64,000 bases of DNA from Kribbella amoyensis (GCF_007828865.1 NZ_VIVK01000001.1:992001-1056000); one strand, 5' to 3'; counted from the first letter of the stretch, positions 48,458 through 58,015 are shown. Notes: generated by a model not told the origin, from the letters alone. Program-made: numbers and translations.

Positions 48458-50608
48458 TCAGCTGCCGGTGGGCACCTGGAGACTGCCGTAGCGTTCGACG
48501 CGTTGCCAGCGCAGCCGGGACCCGGCGACCGCGGTGACGAGCGACTGGATCACCACCAGGTACATCAGCTGGCGGTAGACGAACTGCTGGAACGGCAGGC
48601 TCCACAGCGCTCTGACAGACTCCCGGTCCAGCCGGAACGCGTAGACGCTGGTCAAGGTCTGCAGGCCGACGAAGAGCAGCCACAGCGTCGCGACATGCCG
48701 CCGGTCGAGAAAGATCAGCCCGTACAGCGCGAAGACGTCGACGACCGGCGCGAGCAGCGGCAGCACCACCTGGAACCCGAACACGAACCCGAGACTCCGC
48801 CGGCCGAACCGGCCCTCTTCCCCGGACTGCGCCAGGGCACCCCGGTGCTTCCACATCGCCTGCAGGGTGCCGTAGCACCAGCGGTAGCGCTGCCGCCAGA
48901 GCGCGCCGAGGGTCGAGGGCGCCTCCGTCCACGCCTTCGCCCGCTCCTCGTAGACGACCCGCCAGCCGTCCCGGCAGAGCGCCATCGTCAGGTCGGTGTC
49001 CTCGGCGAGCGTGTCCTCGCTGACCCCGCCGACCCGCAGCAGCGCCGTCCGCCGGAACGCCCCGATCGCGCCCGGGACCGTCGGCATACAGCGGGCCAGG
49101 TCGAACAGCCGCCGGTCCAGGTTGAACCCGACGACGTACTCGGTGTGCTGCCACCGGCCGAGGAGGCCGCCACGGTTGCCGACCTTCGCGTTGCCCGACA
49201 CCGCCCCGACAGCCGGGTCGGCGAACGGCTGCGCGAGCCGGCGAACAGCGTCCGGCTCGAACACGGTGTCGCCGTCGACCATCACGATCAGCTCGTACGA
49301 CGCCGCCTGGATCCCCGCGTTCAGGGCGGCCGGCTTGCCGGCATTCGGCTGCCGGATCACCCGGACCCCGGGCAGGCCGAGCGACTCGACCAGGTCCGCC
49401 GTCCCGTCGGTCGACCCGTCGTCCACCACGATCACCTCGACGGGGTGATCGGAGCCGACCAGCGAGCGGACCGCGGCCTCGATCCCGGCCCGCTCGTTGT
49501 ACGCGGGCACCACCACCGTCACCGGATCGGTCACCACCTCCCGCCACGCGTCGGCCCGGGACCGGGCATGCCGCCGGGCCACCAGAACCGTGATCACGGC
49601 CCGGAGCAGACTCAGGGCGCCGGCCGCGGCGAGGAGTGCGGTGAGGACGGCGAGCACGATCTCGCTGGCCTTCAGGGCCCCGATCATCCCGAGCCCCCGC
49701 AGCCGCTCGCTCGGGGTCGCGGGCCGGACCGGCTCGGGCAGACCGACCGTCTCGCTGACGGTCGCGAACCGGTAGCCCCTGGCCTTGAGCTCGGGAATCA
49801 GCACGGACAGCGCCGCGACGGTCTGCGCACGATCTCCGCCGGCGTCGTGCATCAGCAGGATCTCGCCCTCGTCGTCCGTGGGCCGGGAGCCCGCCAGGAT
49901 CCGGGCGACCCCCGGCCGGCGCCAGTCCTCGCTGTCGCGGGTGTTCAGCACGGTGAGGTACCCGAGCCGGCGGGCGTCCTCGATCGCGGACCAGTCCTCG
50001 TCGGCGACCGCCTCGGCCTTCGACGAGTACGGCGGCCGCAGCAGCGGCGTACTGATCCCGGCGGCCCCGGCGAGGATCAGCTGGCTCTGCCGCAGCTCGA
50101 AGGACCGCCGCCACCCGGGGACCGTCGCGAGGTCGGCGTGGGTGAACGTGTGCAGCCCGAGCTGGTGGCCCTCGGCCACCATCCGGCGGGTCAGCTCCTG
50201 GTGCTCGGCGACCTCGGTGCCGACCACGAAGAAGGTCCCCTTGGCGCTGTGCTCCCGCAGCAGATCCAGGATCCGTGGCGTCCAGACCGGGTCCGGCCCG
50301 TCGTCGAAGGTGAGCGCGATCGTGAGCGGTCGAGGCGACGCCGTCCGGCCGTCCGTCCCGCGTGCGTCGATCACCGGCCCGCCACCACTGATGTCGGCCG
50401 GCACGTGCTGGTACGACGTCCGCGGCGGTGGCTCGGCGTCCGGCGCGTTGCCGAACAGATGGCTGGCGTACCCGTTCAGCATCAGGGCGGACACCAGCCC
50501 GGCCAGCGCGACGGTGAGCACCAGCCAGTGGGTCCGGAGTGGGACGTCCCGAGTACTCCGGCCGGCGCTCCGGCGCAGGCGGAGGTTCACGACCGGGCGG
50601 AGGTTCAT
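48458..50608 (-). CDS. Polysaccharide deacetylase - glycosyltransferase 2 fusion
   Basis: A 716-residue membrane enzyme. After one N-terminal helix (about 27-46) comes an extracytoplasmic NodB deacetylase (about 95-290) with TFDDGPDP (Asp102, Asp103) and metal His153 and His157 (HTFTHAD). A second helix pair leads to a family 2 glycosyltransferase (about 370-620) with VVVPAYNERAG, VVDDGSTDGT, MVDGDT, AEDTDLT and the processive-synthase motif QRYRW, then C-terminal membrane helices. The design suits synthesis of an N-acetylhexosamine polymer, export and partial deacetylation, as for poly-N-acetylglucosamine or Nod-like chains. It lies 13 bases after the gene at 51392-50622, so the two form one operon. 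Confidence 0.88.
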   Translation of the reverse strand: MNLRPVVNLRLRRSAGRSTRDVPLRTHWLVLTVALAGLVSALMLNGYASHLFGNAPDAEPPPRTSYQHVPADISGGGPVIDARGTDGRTASPRPLTIALTFDDGPDPVWTPRILDLLREHSAKGTFFVVGTEVAEHQELTRRMVAEGHQLGLHTFTHADLATVPGWRRSFELRQSQLILAGAAGISTPLLRPPYSSKAEAVADEDWSAIEDARRLGYLTVLNTRDSEDWRRPGVARILAGSRPTDDEGEILLMHDAGGDRAQTVAALSVLIPELKARGYRFATVSETVGLPEPVRPATPSERLRGLGMIGALKASEIVLAVLTALLAAAGALSLLRAVITVLVARRHARSRADAWREVVTDPVTVVVPAYNERAGIEAAVRSLVGSDHPVEVIVVDDGSTDGTADLVESLGLPGVRVIRQPNAGKPAALNAGIQAASYELIVMVDGDTVFEPDAVRRLAQPFADPAVGAVSGNAKVGNRGGLLGRWQHTEYVVGFNLDRRLFDLARCMPTVPGAIGAFRRTALLRVGGVSEDTLAEDTDLTMALCRDGWRVVYEERAKAWTEAPSTLGALWRQRYRWCYGTLQAMWKHRGALAQSGEEGRFGRRSLGFVFGFQVVLPLLAPVVDVFALYGLIFLDRRHVATLWLLFVGLQTLTSVYAFRLDRESVRALWSLPFQQFVYRQLMYLVVIQSLVTAVAGSRLRWQRVERYGSLQVPTGS

Positions 50609-50621
50609 GGCTGCGCGGCGG

Positions 50622-51392
50622 TCAGTGGTTGGTGCCCAGCAGGCCACCCAGGCCGATGCCGTTGACGATGCCGATCACCGGATCGGTGACGGGCGGCGCG
50701 ACGGACGTCAGCGGCTCCACCACGGCCGGCGGGAGCAGACCCCGCTGCGGCTCGGTCGTCGCGGGTGGCGACTCGGGCTCGCCGGTGGACGGTTCGTCGA
50801 CGTCCGGCTCGTCGGTCGCCGGTTTGCCGGTGGACGGCTTGGTCTCGGTCGGCTTCTCGGTGATCGGCTTCGTCGGCACCGGCTTGGTGGTTGGTTTGGT
50901 GGTCGGCTTGGTGGTGGCCGGCTTCTCGGTGACCGGCTTGTCCGCGGCCGGTTTGGCGGTCACCGGTTTCGCTGGGGTCCGGGCGTCGGCCGGTTCCGCG
51001 ACCTTCCGGCCGGCCGAGCCCGCGGCCCCGTCAGCCTCCTCGGTCGCGGCGGGCGCCGACTTGCGCGGGGCCGGTACGACCTCCCGCGCAGCTCTGCCGG
51101 GGTCCGCGTCCTCGGTGGGCTTGCTCGTCGGCTTCGCGCCCGGCTTGATCGGATTCTCCGGGCCGACCACGGCGACCCGCTCCGGAACGGCTACCTGGTC
51201 CCGGCCGGCTCCGGCGGCCGGGGCCAACGGCAACAAGGGTGTGTCGATGGTCGGCCCACCGAGCACGCTGCTCACCATCAACGCCAGATAGGCCGACGTC
51301 GGCGCGACGACCAGTACACCGGTCCGGCGCAGTCGGCGCCCCCGCCGGCCGGACGGATCGACGAAGACGGGCTCGCCGAAAATCTTCTTCAT
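50622..51392 (-). CDS. Membrane-anchored Lys/Thr/Pro-rich surface protein
   Basis: A 256-residue protein of unknown function. A short basic cytoplasmic segment (GRRGRRLRRTG) precedes one membrane helix (about 27-46), then a long low-complexity extracytoplasmic tail. Residues about 140-205 are dominated by repeats of the form (T/E)KP(x)T, e.g. TKPTTKPTTKP, switching to acidic DEPDVDEPSTGEPE. The last 40 residues are hydrophobic and Gly-rich (DPVIGIVNGIGLGGLLG). Such Lys/Pro-rich tails can bind cell-wall polyanions. It is the first gene of the operon with the deacetylase-glycosyltransferase and may hold or guide its polymer. A paralogous design occurs at 53504-54124. Confidence 0.72.
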   Translation of the reverse strand: MKKIFGEPVFVDPSGRRGRRLRRTGVLVVAPTSAYLALMVSSVLGGPTIDTPLLPLAPAAGAGRDQVAVPERVAVVGPENPIKPGAKPTSKPTEDADPGRAAREVVPAPRKSAPAATEEADGAAGSAGRKVAEPADARTPAKPVTAKPAADKPVTEKPATTKPTTKPTTKPVPTKPITEKPTETKPSTGKPATDEPDVDEPSTGEPESPPATTEPQRGLLPPAVVEPLTSVAPPVTDPVIGIVNGIGLGGLLGTNH

Positions 51393-51616
51393 GCATTCCC
51401 CCCAGTCCGCACTGAATTTCGCCAGACTAACCGCGAGCGGCGCACCGCAGAAGACCCAGCACCGAATTCCTCCAGCCACCGGGGAGAACTGTCGCGTTCC
51501 GTTTTTCCTGGCCAGCGGGCCGCGACCGGACCGCCCCGGCCCGTAGTCGTCGTTGCTACCGACAACGACCGGCAGTCCCGGCGAAACGCCTTTATTTGAA
51601 CGCCGACGTCTCGAAA

Positions 51617-52465
51617 TCAGGTCAGGGACTGCAGGCCGACGACCGACAGGAGCTTGAGCTTCTCGGCGGCTTCGGTGTTCGGGGGTGCTGTGTAGACGAC
51701 CAGGCGGAGGTCGTTGCCGGGGGCGGTGAGGATGTCGCAGTCGAGGACCAGCGGGCCGAGGGACGGGTGGTCGAAGGTCTTGCGGTCGGACTCGTGGAAG
51801 CCGGTGCGGTGCTCGTTCCAGAGGGCGGCGAACCGGGGACTGGTGGCGCGGAGGTCGCGGATCAGGGCGCGGAGTTCCTGGTCGTGCGGGTACCGGGCGG
51901 TGGCGGCGCGCAGGTCGGTGACCATCGCCACGCCGAACCGCTCGGCCTGTTCCGGGGTCTGCAGGACGCGGCCGAAGTCGGCGTTCTCGGCCTCGTCGGG
52001 GACGAAGTGCCGCCAGATGATGTTGCGCCGCCTACCGCGGAGCGCGGACGGATCACCGAGCAGCGCGGCCCACAACGGGTTCCAGGTGACGACGGTCCAC
52101 GCCGCGTCGTACACGCTGAGCGGGGCGCCCTGGAACTGATCCACCAGCCGCTGCACCCCGGGCGGGATGTACGCCGAGATCTGTCCGGGCGCGGGCGGTA
52201 GTTGGCCGGCCAGGGCGAACAGGTGGTCGCGTTCGTCGTCGCTGAGCCGGAGCGCCCGGGCGAGTGCGGTGAGCACCTGGACCGACGGCGCCGACGACCG
52301 GCCCTGCTCCAACCGGACCACGTAGTCCACCGACAGCCCGGCGAGCTGGGCCAGCTCCTCCCGGCGGAGCCCCGGTGCCCGGCGTACCCCACCGACCGGG
52401 AGCCCGACGTCGGCCGGGGTGACGCGATCACGCCACGCGTGCAGGGTGCTGCCGAGTTCGCCCAC
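51617..52465 (-). CDS. XRE-family regulator with MmyB-like ligand domain
   Basis: A 282-residue regulator. The helix-turn-helix is at the N-terminus (PGLRREELAQLAGLSVDYVVRLEQGRSSAPSVQVLTALARAL), and residues about 105-280 form the MmyB-like PAS-type domain (VYDAAWTVVTWNPLWAALLGD; HHP-type FDHPSLGPLVLDCDIL). In actinomycetes such genes commonly neighbour a short-chain dehydrogenase gene that they control, as here. The start is uncertain: GTG at 52465 sits where family members usually begin, but GGGGAG abuts it directly. It is divergent from the SDR gene at 52568. Confidence 0.85.
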   Translation of the reverse strand: MGELGSTLHAWRDRVTPADVGLPVGGVRRAPGLRREELAQLAGLSVDYVVRLEQGRSSAPSVQVLTALARALRLSDDERDHLFALAGQLPPAPGQISAYIPPGVQRLVDQFQGAPLSVYDAAWTVVTWNPLWAALLGDPSALRGRRRNIIWRHFVPDEAENADFGRVLQTPEQAERFGVAMVTDLRAATARYPHDQELRALIRDLRATSPRFAALWNEHRTGFHESDRKTFDHPSLGPLVLDCDILTAPGNDLRLVVYTAPPNTEAAEKLKLLSVVGLQSLT

Positions 52466-52567
52466 CTCCCCAGTATCGCGGTCTCCGGCCGGCCCAACCT
52501 GGTACTGCGAGTCCCCAGGCTGGTCCGGGTACTCCCTGCCGATCCGTGCCGCCGCGAAGCTCGAAGC

Positions 52568-53272
52568 ATGACGACAACCCTCATCACCGGAGCCAACAAA
52601 GGGCTCGGCTACGAAGCAGCCCGCCAATTGGTTGCCCTAGGCCACACCGTCTACCTCGGCACCCGCGACCCGGCCCGCGGTCAGCGGGCCGCCACCGAAC
52701 TCGGCGCGCGGTACGTCCACCTCGACGTCACCGACGTCCCGTCGATCCGCGCCGCCGCCGAGCAGGTCCAGGCGGAAGGTGGGCTCGACGTGCTGATCAA
52801 CAACGCGGGCATCCCGGGGGCCGGGCGGACCGCGGAAGAGGTGACGGCGGAGGTGGTGCGGGCCGTGTACGAGGTGAACGTGTACGGGCCGGTCAGCGTG
52901 CTGAACGAGTTCCTGCCGGTTCTGCGCAAGAGCAGCAACCCGGTCGTGGTCAACGTGAGCAGCGGGCTCGGTTCGCTGACGGTCGCGGCGGATCCCGAGG
53001 CGAACGCGGGAGCCGTCCCGGTCTGGATTCCGGCGCCGGTCTACGCCTCGTCGAAGGCGGCGCTCAACATGCTCACCCTCCAGTTCGCCCGCCTCCACCC
53101 GGAGCTGCGGATCAACACGGTCGACCCGGGCTTCACCGCCACAGACTTCAACGGTCACCGAGGCAACCAGACGGTGGAAGAAGGAGCCGAGATCATCGTC
53201 CGCCTCGCCCAAACACCCCCCGAAGGCCCCACCGGCCAATACCTCAGCCTGACCGGCACCGTCCCGTGGTGA
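52568..53272 (+). CDS. Short-chain dehydrogenase/reductase
   Basis: A 234-residue classical SDR: cofactor motif TGANKGLG (about residues 6-13), NNAG (about 78), catalytic Ser in NVSSGLGS, and YASSK with the catalytic Tyr and Lys. A basic residue after the first strand (GTRD) suggests NADP. It lies 102 bases from the divergent MmyB-type regulator gene, its probable controller. The substrate is unknown; relatives reduce carbonyl compounds. ATG at 52568. The 231 bases after its stop hold no gene I can support. Confidence 0.87.
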   Translation: MTTTLITGANKGLGYEAARQLVALGHTVYLGTRDPARGQRAATELGARYVHLDVTDVPSIRAAAEQVQAEGGLDVLINNAGIPGAGRTAEEVTAEVVRAVYEVNVYGPVSVLNEFLPVLRKSSNPVVVNVSSGLGSLTVAADPEANAGAVPVWIPAPVYASSKAALNMLTLQFARLHPELRINTVDPGFTATDFNGHRGNQTVEEGAEIIVRLAQTPPEGPTGQYLSLTGTVPW

Positions 53273-53503
53273 ACGCCCGGCCCGCTGGTGCTGCTGGTGC
53301 CTGGCCGGAAACACGAGCTCGCAGTTGTCGAAGCAGGCGTTACGGCGGGGGCGGCGGTCGTGGGTGAGCACGGACCTGCACCACTCACTAACCTCCCAGG
53401 CAGCCGGCCGCCCGACGCCCTCCACGCCTGATCCAGTCCGACACCCGGCCGGCCGCACTGGTTGGTGAGTGCTGCCGGTCCGCCGCCGCGTGGCTTCTGA
53501 GTG

Positions 53504-54124
53504 CTACGGGGTGAGGGCGTCGAGGAGGGCTAGGAGTGCGTCACCCAACGTCGGGTGGTCAGGGTCTTCGGGAGGTGGGGTCTGGGTGGTCGGGGGCTCG
53601 GTCGGTTCTGGTGGGTCGGACGGGGTGACCGTCGGGGTCCGCGTCGGCTCCGGGGTCCGCGTCGGCTCCGGGACCTCGGGGGTTCGGGTCGCCGCTGTCG
53701 TCGGCTCACCTGTCCGTTCCTCGACCGGGATCGGCGTCGGCTTGACCTCGCGCGGCTGCCGAGTTGCCGCGTCCGACGGGCGGTCGACGGGGCGCGCGAC
53801 CGTCGCGGGCGGATCCCAGGACGGTAGGGCGGACGGTGTCGGGACCGGGGTGGTGGTCGGTGCGGCCGTCTTGTCCGGTGGGATCGGGGGGTAGGCGCGT
53901 TCGGATGCTCTGGTCGACGGGGGGCCGGTGACCGGGTTCAGGGCGTCCTGGGTTCCCGGGCCGGGGATCAACGGGAGCTGGGGGCCGCCGAGCAGGCTGA
54001 CTGCGGTCAGGGCGGCGTAGATTCCCAGCAGGGTGGCGGTGGCGGCGGCGATCCGGCGGCCTTTCGGGCTCCTCAGCAAAGGCCGGCGACGTGCTGCCTG
54101 TTCTTCCTCGGAGAACGGCTTCAC
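53504..54124 (-). CDS. Membrane-anchored Pro/Thr-rich protein
   Basis: A 206-residue protein of unknown function: basic cytoplasmic N-terminus (RRRPLLRSPKGRRI), one membrane helix (about 26-46) and an extended Pro/Thr/Glu-rich tail (PEPTRTPEPTRTPTVTPSDPPEPTEPPTT), ending with a short amphipathic DALLALLDALTP. The helix exit reads YAALTAVSLLGGPQLPLIPGPG, close to YLALMVSSVLGGPTIDTPLLPLAP of the protein at 50622-51392, so the two look like members of one family with differing tails. Start GTG at 54124; ribosome site weak. Confidence 0.62.
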   Translation of the reverse strand: MKPFSEEEQAARRRPLLRSPKGRRIAAATATLLGIYAALTAVSLLGGPQLPLIPGPGTQDALNPVTGPPSTRASERAYPPIPPDKTAAPTTTPVPTPSALPSWDPPATVARPVDRPSDAATRQPREVKPTPIPVEERTGEPTTAATRTPEVPEPTRTPEPTRTPTVTPSDPPEPTEPPTTQTPPPEDPDHPTLGDALLALLDALTP

Positions 54125-54277
54125 AAGTCCGGCACAGTAACGAAGCCGGGTCGTTTCAAACAGACCCTGGAACGATCTTCACCATTTCGCGGCCGAATCC
54201 GGCAGCCACAACCTGCCGGCTCAGCGAACTCGCCCACGCGACGAGCAGGACCGATCACGCTGTGCCAGCCTGCTGCG

Positions 54278-54967
54278 ATGACAACAACTTTGCTGCTGCA
54301 CGGACTCGGGGCCACGAGCCGCGTGTGGGACCGGTGGCACCTCGACGGCGCGATCGCGCCCGACCTCCCCGGCCACGGCACCGCCGACCCGCTGCCCGGC
54401 TACTCCTTCGAAACGATGACCGCCGCTCTCGCGCCCACCGTCCCGGCCGGCGTGACGATCATCGGCCACTCCCTCGGCGGCGTCCTCGCCCTCGAGCTCG
54501 CGTCCGGCCGGTACGGCGTGCGCGTGGATCGCGTGATCGCGCTCGGGGTCAAGGTGACCTGGTCCGACGAGGACCTCGCCAGGTCGGCGGCGTTGGCGGC
54601 CCGCCCGATCGCGTACTACGGCACCCGCGACGAGGCGGCAGCGCGGTACCTCCGGGTCGCCGGTCTCGACGGCATCGTGGATCCGCGTGATCCCGCGGTC
54701 GACCACGGCCTCGTCCAGGACGACCAGGGCTGGCGGCTCGCCCTGGATCCACGGGCCTTCGGCGTCGGCGCCCCGAATCTCCCGAGGCTGCTGCGTGACG
54801 CCCAGGCCGACGTGGTGCTGGCCCGGGGCGAGCTGGATCCGATGAACACCGACGCCGAGCTCGCCGCGCTGCACGACCAGGTGGTCACGCTGCCCGGGCT
54901 CGGCCACAACGCGCACGTGGAGGATCCGTCAGCACTCGATCACGTTCACGGCGAGCCCGCCGCGTGA
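54278..54967 (+). CDS. Alpha/beta hydrolase
   Basis: A 229-residue hydrolase. [16 protein letters not shown] opens the fold (oxyanion HG), the nucleophile elbow is IIGHSLGG (about residues 62-69), the acid is in ARGELDPMN, and the catalytic His is in [11 protein letters not shown]. It is small and lacks a signal peptide. Substrate unknown. Its 3' end overlaps the convergent L-serine dehydratase gene by 39 bases. Confidence 0.82.
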   Translation: MTTTLLLHGLGATSRVWDRWHLDGAIAPDLPGHGTADPLPGYSFETMTAALAPTVPAGVTIIGHSLGGVLALELASGRYGVRVDRVIALGVKVTWSDEDLARSAALAARPIAYYGTRDEAAARYLRVAGLDGIVDPRDPAVDHGLVQDDQGWRLALDPRAFGVGAPNLPRLLRDAQADVVLARGELDPMNTDAELAALHDQVVTLPGLGHNAHVEDPSALDHVHGEPAA

Positions 54968-56302
54968 CGTCTCCTTGTACTTGATCTTCATGTCGGCGCC
55001 GGTCTCGCGCATCGTCTTGATCACCTTGTCCAGCGTGACCACGTGCACCCCGTCCCCGTGCATCGCCATCCGGGCCGCGTTGATCGCCTTCACCGAGGCC
55101 ATCGCGTTCCGCTCGATGCACGGGATCTGGACCAGCCCGCCGACCGGGTCGCAGGTCAGGCCGAGGTTGTGCTCCATCGCGATCTCGGCCGCGTTCTCGA
55201 CCTGCTCCGGGGTGCCGCCGAGGACCTCGCAGAGTCCGGCCGCCGCCATCGAACAGGCCGAGCCGACCTCGCCCTGACAGCCGACCTCGGCCCCGGAGAT
55301 CGACGCGTTCTCCTTGTACAGCACGCCGATCGCGGCGGCCGCGAGCAGGAACCGGATCACGCCCTCTTCGGTGGATCCGGGCACGAACCGGCGGTAGTAG
55401 TGCAGCACCGCGGGGATGATGCCGGCGGCGCCGTTCGTCGGGGCGGTGACGATCCGGCCGCCGGACGCGTTCTGCTCGTTCACCGCGAGCGCGAACAGGT
55501 TCACCCAGTCCATCACCTTGAGCGGGTCCATCGACCACGGGTCCCGGCTGAGCTTCTGGTGCAGGGCGTACGCGCGCCGCGGCACCTTCAGACCGCCGGG
55601 CAGGACGCCCTCGGTCTCGCAGCCCTCCTGGACGCAGTCCTGCATCACCTGCCAGATGTGCAGCAGGCCGGCCCGGATCTCCGGCTCGGTCCGCCAGGCC
55701 AGCTCGTTCGCGAGCATCACCTCGCTGATCGGCAGGTGCGACTCGCGGCACCGGTCGAGCAGTTCGGCGCCGGAGCGGAACGGGTACTTCAGCGGCGTCC
55801 GGTCCGGCACGATCCGGTCCCCGGCCGCTGCGGTCTCGTCGACCACGAAGCCGCCGCCGACGGAGTAGTACGTGCGCTCGCGCAGCACCTCGCCACCGGC
55901 ATCGCGGGCCAGGAACCGCATCCCGTTCGGGTGGTACGGCAATGCCTTGCGCCGGTGCATCACCAGCTGGCTGTTCTCGTCGAAGGCGACCTCGTGCGTC
56001 CCGGCGAGCCGGAGCCGGCCGTGGGACCGGATCACCTCGACCCGGCCGTTCACCGAGCGCGTGTCGACGGTCTCCGGGTCCTCGCCCTCGAGGCCGAGCA
56101 GGACGGCCTTGTCACTGCCGTGGCCGTGCCCGGTCGCGCCGAGTGAGCCGAACAGCTGCGACTCGACGGCCGTGGTCCGGGTGAGCAGACCGTCGTCGGC
56201 GAGGCCGAGGGCGAACGTCCGGGCGGCTCTCATCGGGCCCACGGTGTGTGAGCTGGACGGGCCGATCCCGATGCTGAAGAGATCGAAGACGCTGATCGCC
56301 AT
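54929..56302 (-). CDS. sdaA: L-serine ammonia-lyase
   Basis: A 457-residue single-chain Fe-S L-serine dehydratase that converts serine to pyruvate and ammonia. The N-terminal beta domain starts [24 protein letters not shown]; the alpha domain holds [25 protein letters not shown] and the likely [4Fe-4S] cysteines in [24 protein letters not shown] and IPCIERN. It is preceded on the same strand by a glycine riboswitch, which makes physiological sense: surplus glycine is converted to serine by glycine hydroxymethyltransferase and then removed. The ATG at 56302 follows GGAAGGA. Confidence 0.93.
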   Translation of the reverse strand: MAISVFDLFSIGIGPSSSHTVGPMRAARTFALGLADDGLLTRTTAVESQLFGSLGATGHGHGSDKAVLLGLEGEDPETVDTRSVNGRVEVIRSHGRLRLAGTHEVAFDENSQLVMHRRKALPYHPNGMRFLARDAGGEVLRERTYYSVGGGFVVDETAAAGDRIVPDRTPLKYPFRSGAELLDRCRESHLPISEVMLANELAWRTEPEIRAGLLHIWQVMQDCVQEGCETEGVLPGGLKVPRRAYALHQKLSRDPWSMDPLKVMDWVNLFALAVNEQNASGGRIVTAPTNGAAGIIPAVLHYYRRFVPGSTEEGVIRFLLAAAAIGVLYKENASISGAEVGCQGEVGSACSMAAAGLCEVLGGTPEQVENAAEIAMEHNLGLTCDPVGGLVQIPCIERNAMASVKAINAARMAMHGDGVHVVTLDKVIKTMRETGADMKIKYKETSRGGLAVNVIEC

Positions 56303-56366
56303 CTGGAGGATTCCTTCCGGTCACCGTTGACCGTTTGGTTGCCTCCCCACTCTGTCAGGCTTGCTG

Positions 56367-56470
56367 CCTTCCAGAGGTGCCTCGCCCGTGCGGTGAAGGT
56401 GCCTGAGAGATTCTTGGGGAGAGTTGCTCCTACGGCGCCCGGGTCGAGCCCAGGTCTCTCCCGCACGGGT
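56367..56470 (-). promoter_or_regulatory. Glycine riboswitch upstream of sdaA
   Basis: Read on the minus strand, the leader contains the hallmarks of a gcvT-type glycine aptamer in order: GCGGGAGAGACC, GGCGCCGTAGGAGCAACTC, TCTCTCAGGCACC and CCTCTGGAAGG. The stems CGGGAGAG/CTCTCAGG-type junction and the GCAAC segment are as in the known motif. Only one complete aptamer is evident. It ends about 65 bases before the sdaA start; a GGTCA-ACGG-TGACC hairpin follows near the ribosome site and could be part of the expression platform. Confidence 0.88.
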
Positions 56471-56535
56471 TCATGCGGCTGCTGTGCACTTGAGTGGTCG
56501 GACGCCGCGACGGTACGGCGGACCCGGTGCGCGCG

Positions 56536-56880
56536 TCAATCCGCCCGGCCGGTCGCGCCGAGCCGCCCGGTCCGGGACGCCCAGAGCTCGAAGAACCAGG
56601 TGAACAGCGGCGGAACACTCGCCGCCAGCGCCAGCAGCGTGGTCGGCCAGGTCCAGCCCAGCGGCTTACGGACCACGGCGACGGTGAGCAAGTACAGCAC
56701 GAAGATGCCGCCGTGGATGGGGCCGAAGATCTGCACCCCGAGCTCCTGTTCGGTCAGCACGTGCTTGAACAGCATGCCGATCAGCAGGCCGGTCCAGGAC
56801 ACGGCTTCGGCGACGGCCACGATGCGGAACCACATCGCGTGCTTCTGGGCGGCGGGGGCCTCGGCGGCGATCTCGGTCAT
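56536..56880 (-). CDS. DUF3817 integral membrane protein
   Basis: A 114-residue protein with three membrane helices. The segment FRIVAVAEAVSWTGLLIGMLFKH followed by GPIHGGIFVLYLLTVAVV is characteristic of the DUF3817 family of small actinobacterial membrane proteins. Function unknown. ATG at 56880 fits the family start. It is divergent from the membrane protein at 56984 with a 103-base gap, and lies upstream of the sdaA riboswitch on the same strand. Confidence 0.8.
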   Translation of the reverse strand: MTEIAAEAPAAQKHAMWFRIVAVAEAVSWTGLLIGMLFKHVLTEQELGVQIFGPIHGGIFVLYLLTVAVVRKPLGWTWPTTLLALAASVPPLFTWFFELWASRTGRLGATGRAD

Positions 56881-56983
56881 CGATCTGGACCCTAACAAGG
56901 CGCGCCAACTCCCCATCGGGCGATGGAGCCCGCTCCCCCGCCGGAGTGATCCGCGGACCGCGGGCGCCGACCAGGCTGAGGTC

Positions 56984-57901
56984 ATGACCACGATCGCGCG
57001 GACCTCGACCGCCCCGGCCTGGGCCGCCTCAGTACCGCGGGCCGCGCTGCTCTGGTCCGCGGTCTACGGCGGTGTGCGGCTCTGGTTCGCCACCGGACAC
57101 GGGCCGGACTGGAAGCTCCCGGGGAACGACCTGCTCGTACCGGACTGGGTCGCCGTGGCCGGGTGTGCGCTGAGCGCCGCCGGGCTGGTCACGCTGGCTA
57201 AGCGCCCCCGTAGTCGCGTGCTGATCGGCCTGGTGTGGGCGATGGCGGCCGGGTGGGTCGCCGTGTCCGCGTTGGCGTTGCTGGACGTGGTCGGCGGAAT
57301 CCTCCCCGGCCTGGGCATCCCCTTCGACCTCGCCGGACTGCTCAGCCGCTTCGGTGCACTGACCGGCGCAGCGCTGCTCGGCCTCACCGCGCTCACCCGG
57401 CAACGCGCGCTCGACCCCACCTGCCTCCGCTGTAGCGGACAACCTCACCTCACCTCGACTCCACGGTGGGCCTTCGCCGCTGCGTGGCTCGCCGTCGCGG
57501 GCTGCCTTACTCGTCTGGCCGCCCAGGCCGTGGTCGGCTTCGACTTCGTGCCGTACGACGCGGGCCTGTCGATTCTGTTGTTCGAGGGCGGCTTCCTGCT
57601 CGCGGGGATCCTGCTGCCGCTCCTGCTGGTGTACCGAGCCGGTCGCGTCTTTCCCCGCTGGATGCTGCTCCTTCCCGGGGCCGGCCTGGGCGCGGGCATT
57701 ACGGCGTACTTCGGTGTCGGGTTGCTGCAGATGATCGCGGCCGCTTTGCAGGGCAAGGCGGTGTACGGGGACGTGGGGTTGCCGGACAGCTTCTTCTGGG
57801 TCGCCGTGCCCGCGTACTTCGCGTGGGGCGTGGGGCTCGCGGTCGCGGCGTACGGGTATCACCTGCGGACCCGCAGACCCTGCAAGGGCTGCGGTCGCTG
57901 A
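56984..57901 (+). CDS. Multi-pass membrane protein with two CxxC motifs
   Basis: A 305-residue protein I do not recognise. It has about eight hydrophobic segments. Two Cys pairs stand out: CLRC (about residue 149-152) in the loop between helices four and five, and CKGC at the very C-terminus (300-303); both could bind a metal or form a thiol pair on the same side of the membrane. ATG at 56984 is used because the hydrophobic protein begins there. It stands alone between the DUF3817 gene and a secreted peptidase. Confidence 0.68.
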   Translation: MTTIARTSTAPAWAASVPRAALLWSAVYGGVRLWFATGHGPDWKLPGNDLLVPDWVAVAGCALSAAGLVTLAKRPRSRVLIGLVWAMAAGWVAVSALALLDVVGGILPGLGIPFDLAGLLSRFGALTGAALLGLTALTRQRALDPTCLRCSGQPHLTSTPRWAFAAAWLAVAGCLTRLAAQAVVGFDFVPYDAGLSILLFEGGFLLAGILLPLLLVYRAGRVFPRWMLLLPGAGLGAGITAYFGVGLLQMIAAALQGKAVYGDVGLPDSFFWVAVPAYFAWGVGLAVAAYGYHLRTRRPCKGCGR

Positions 57902-58015
57902 CCCCCAGCCGTCCCCCACCGGCGACGGGGGTCTGGTCCGGGGACAGACCTGATGCCGCCGGACAGCGATTGCCGAAGGATCGGGGACGTTTCCCAGACG
58001 ACAGGAGATGTCCAC

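Noticed and set aside
50880..51000. Tandem DNA repeats (TKP coding region) as a mobile or CRISPR-like element
   Set aside because: The repeats are short, irregular, in frame and encode Lys/Thr/Pro; they belong to the protein tail.
53273..53503. A gene in the 231-base gap after the SDR gene
   Set aside because: Only shadow frames without ribosome sites; nothing recognisable on either strand.
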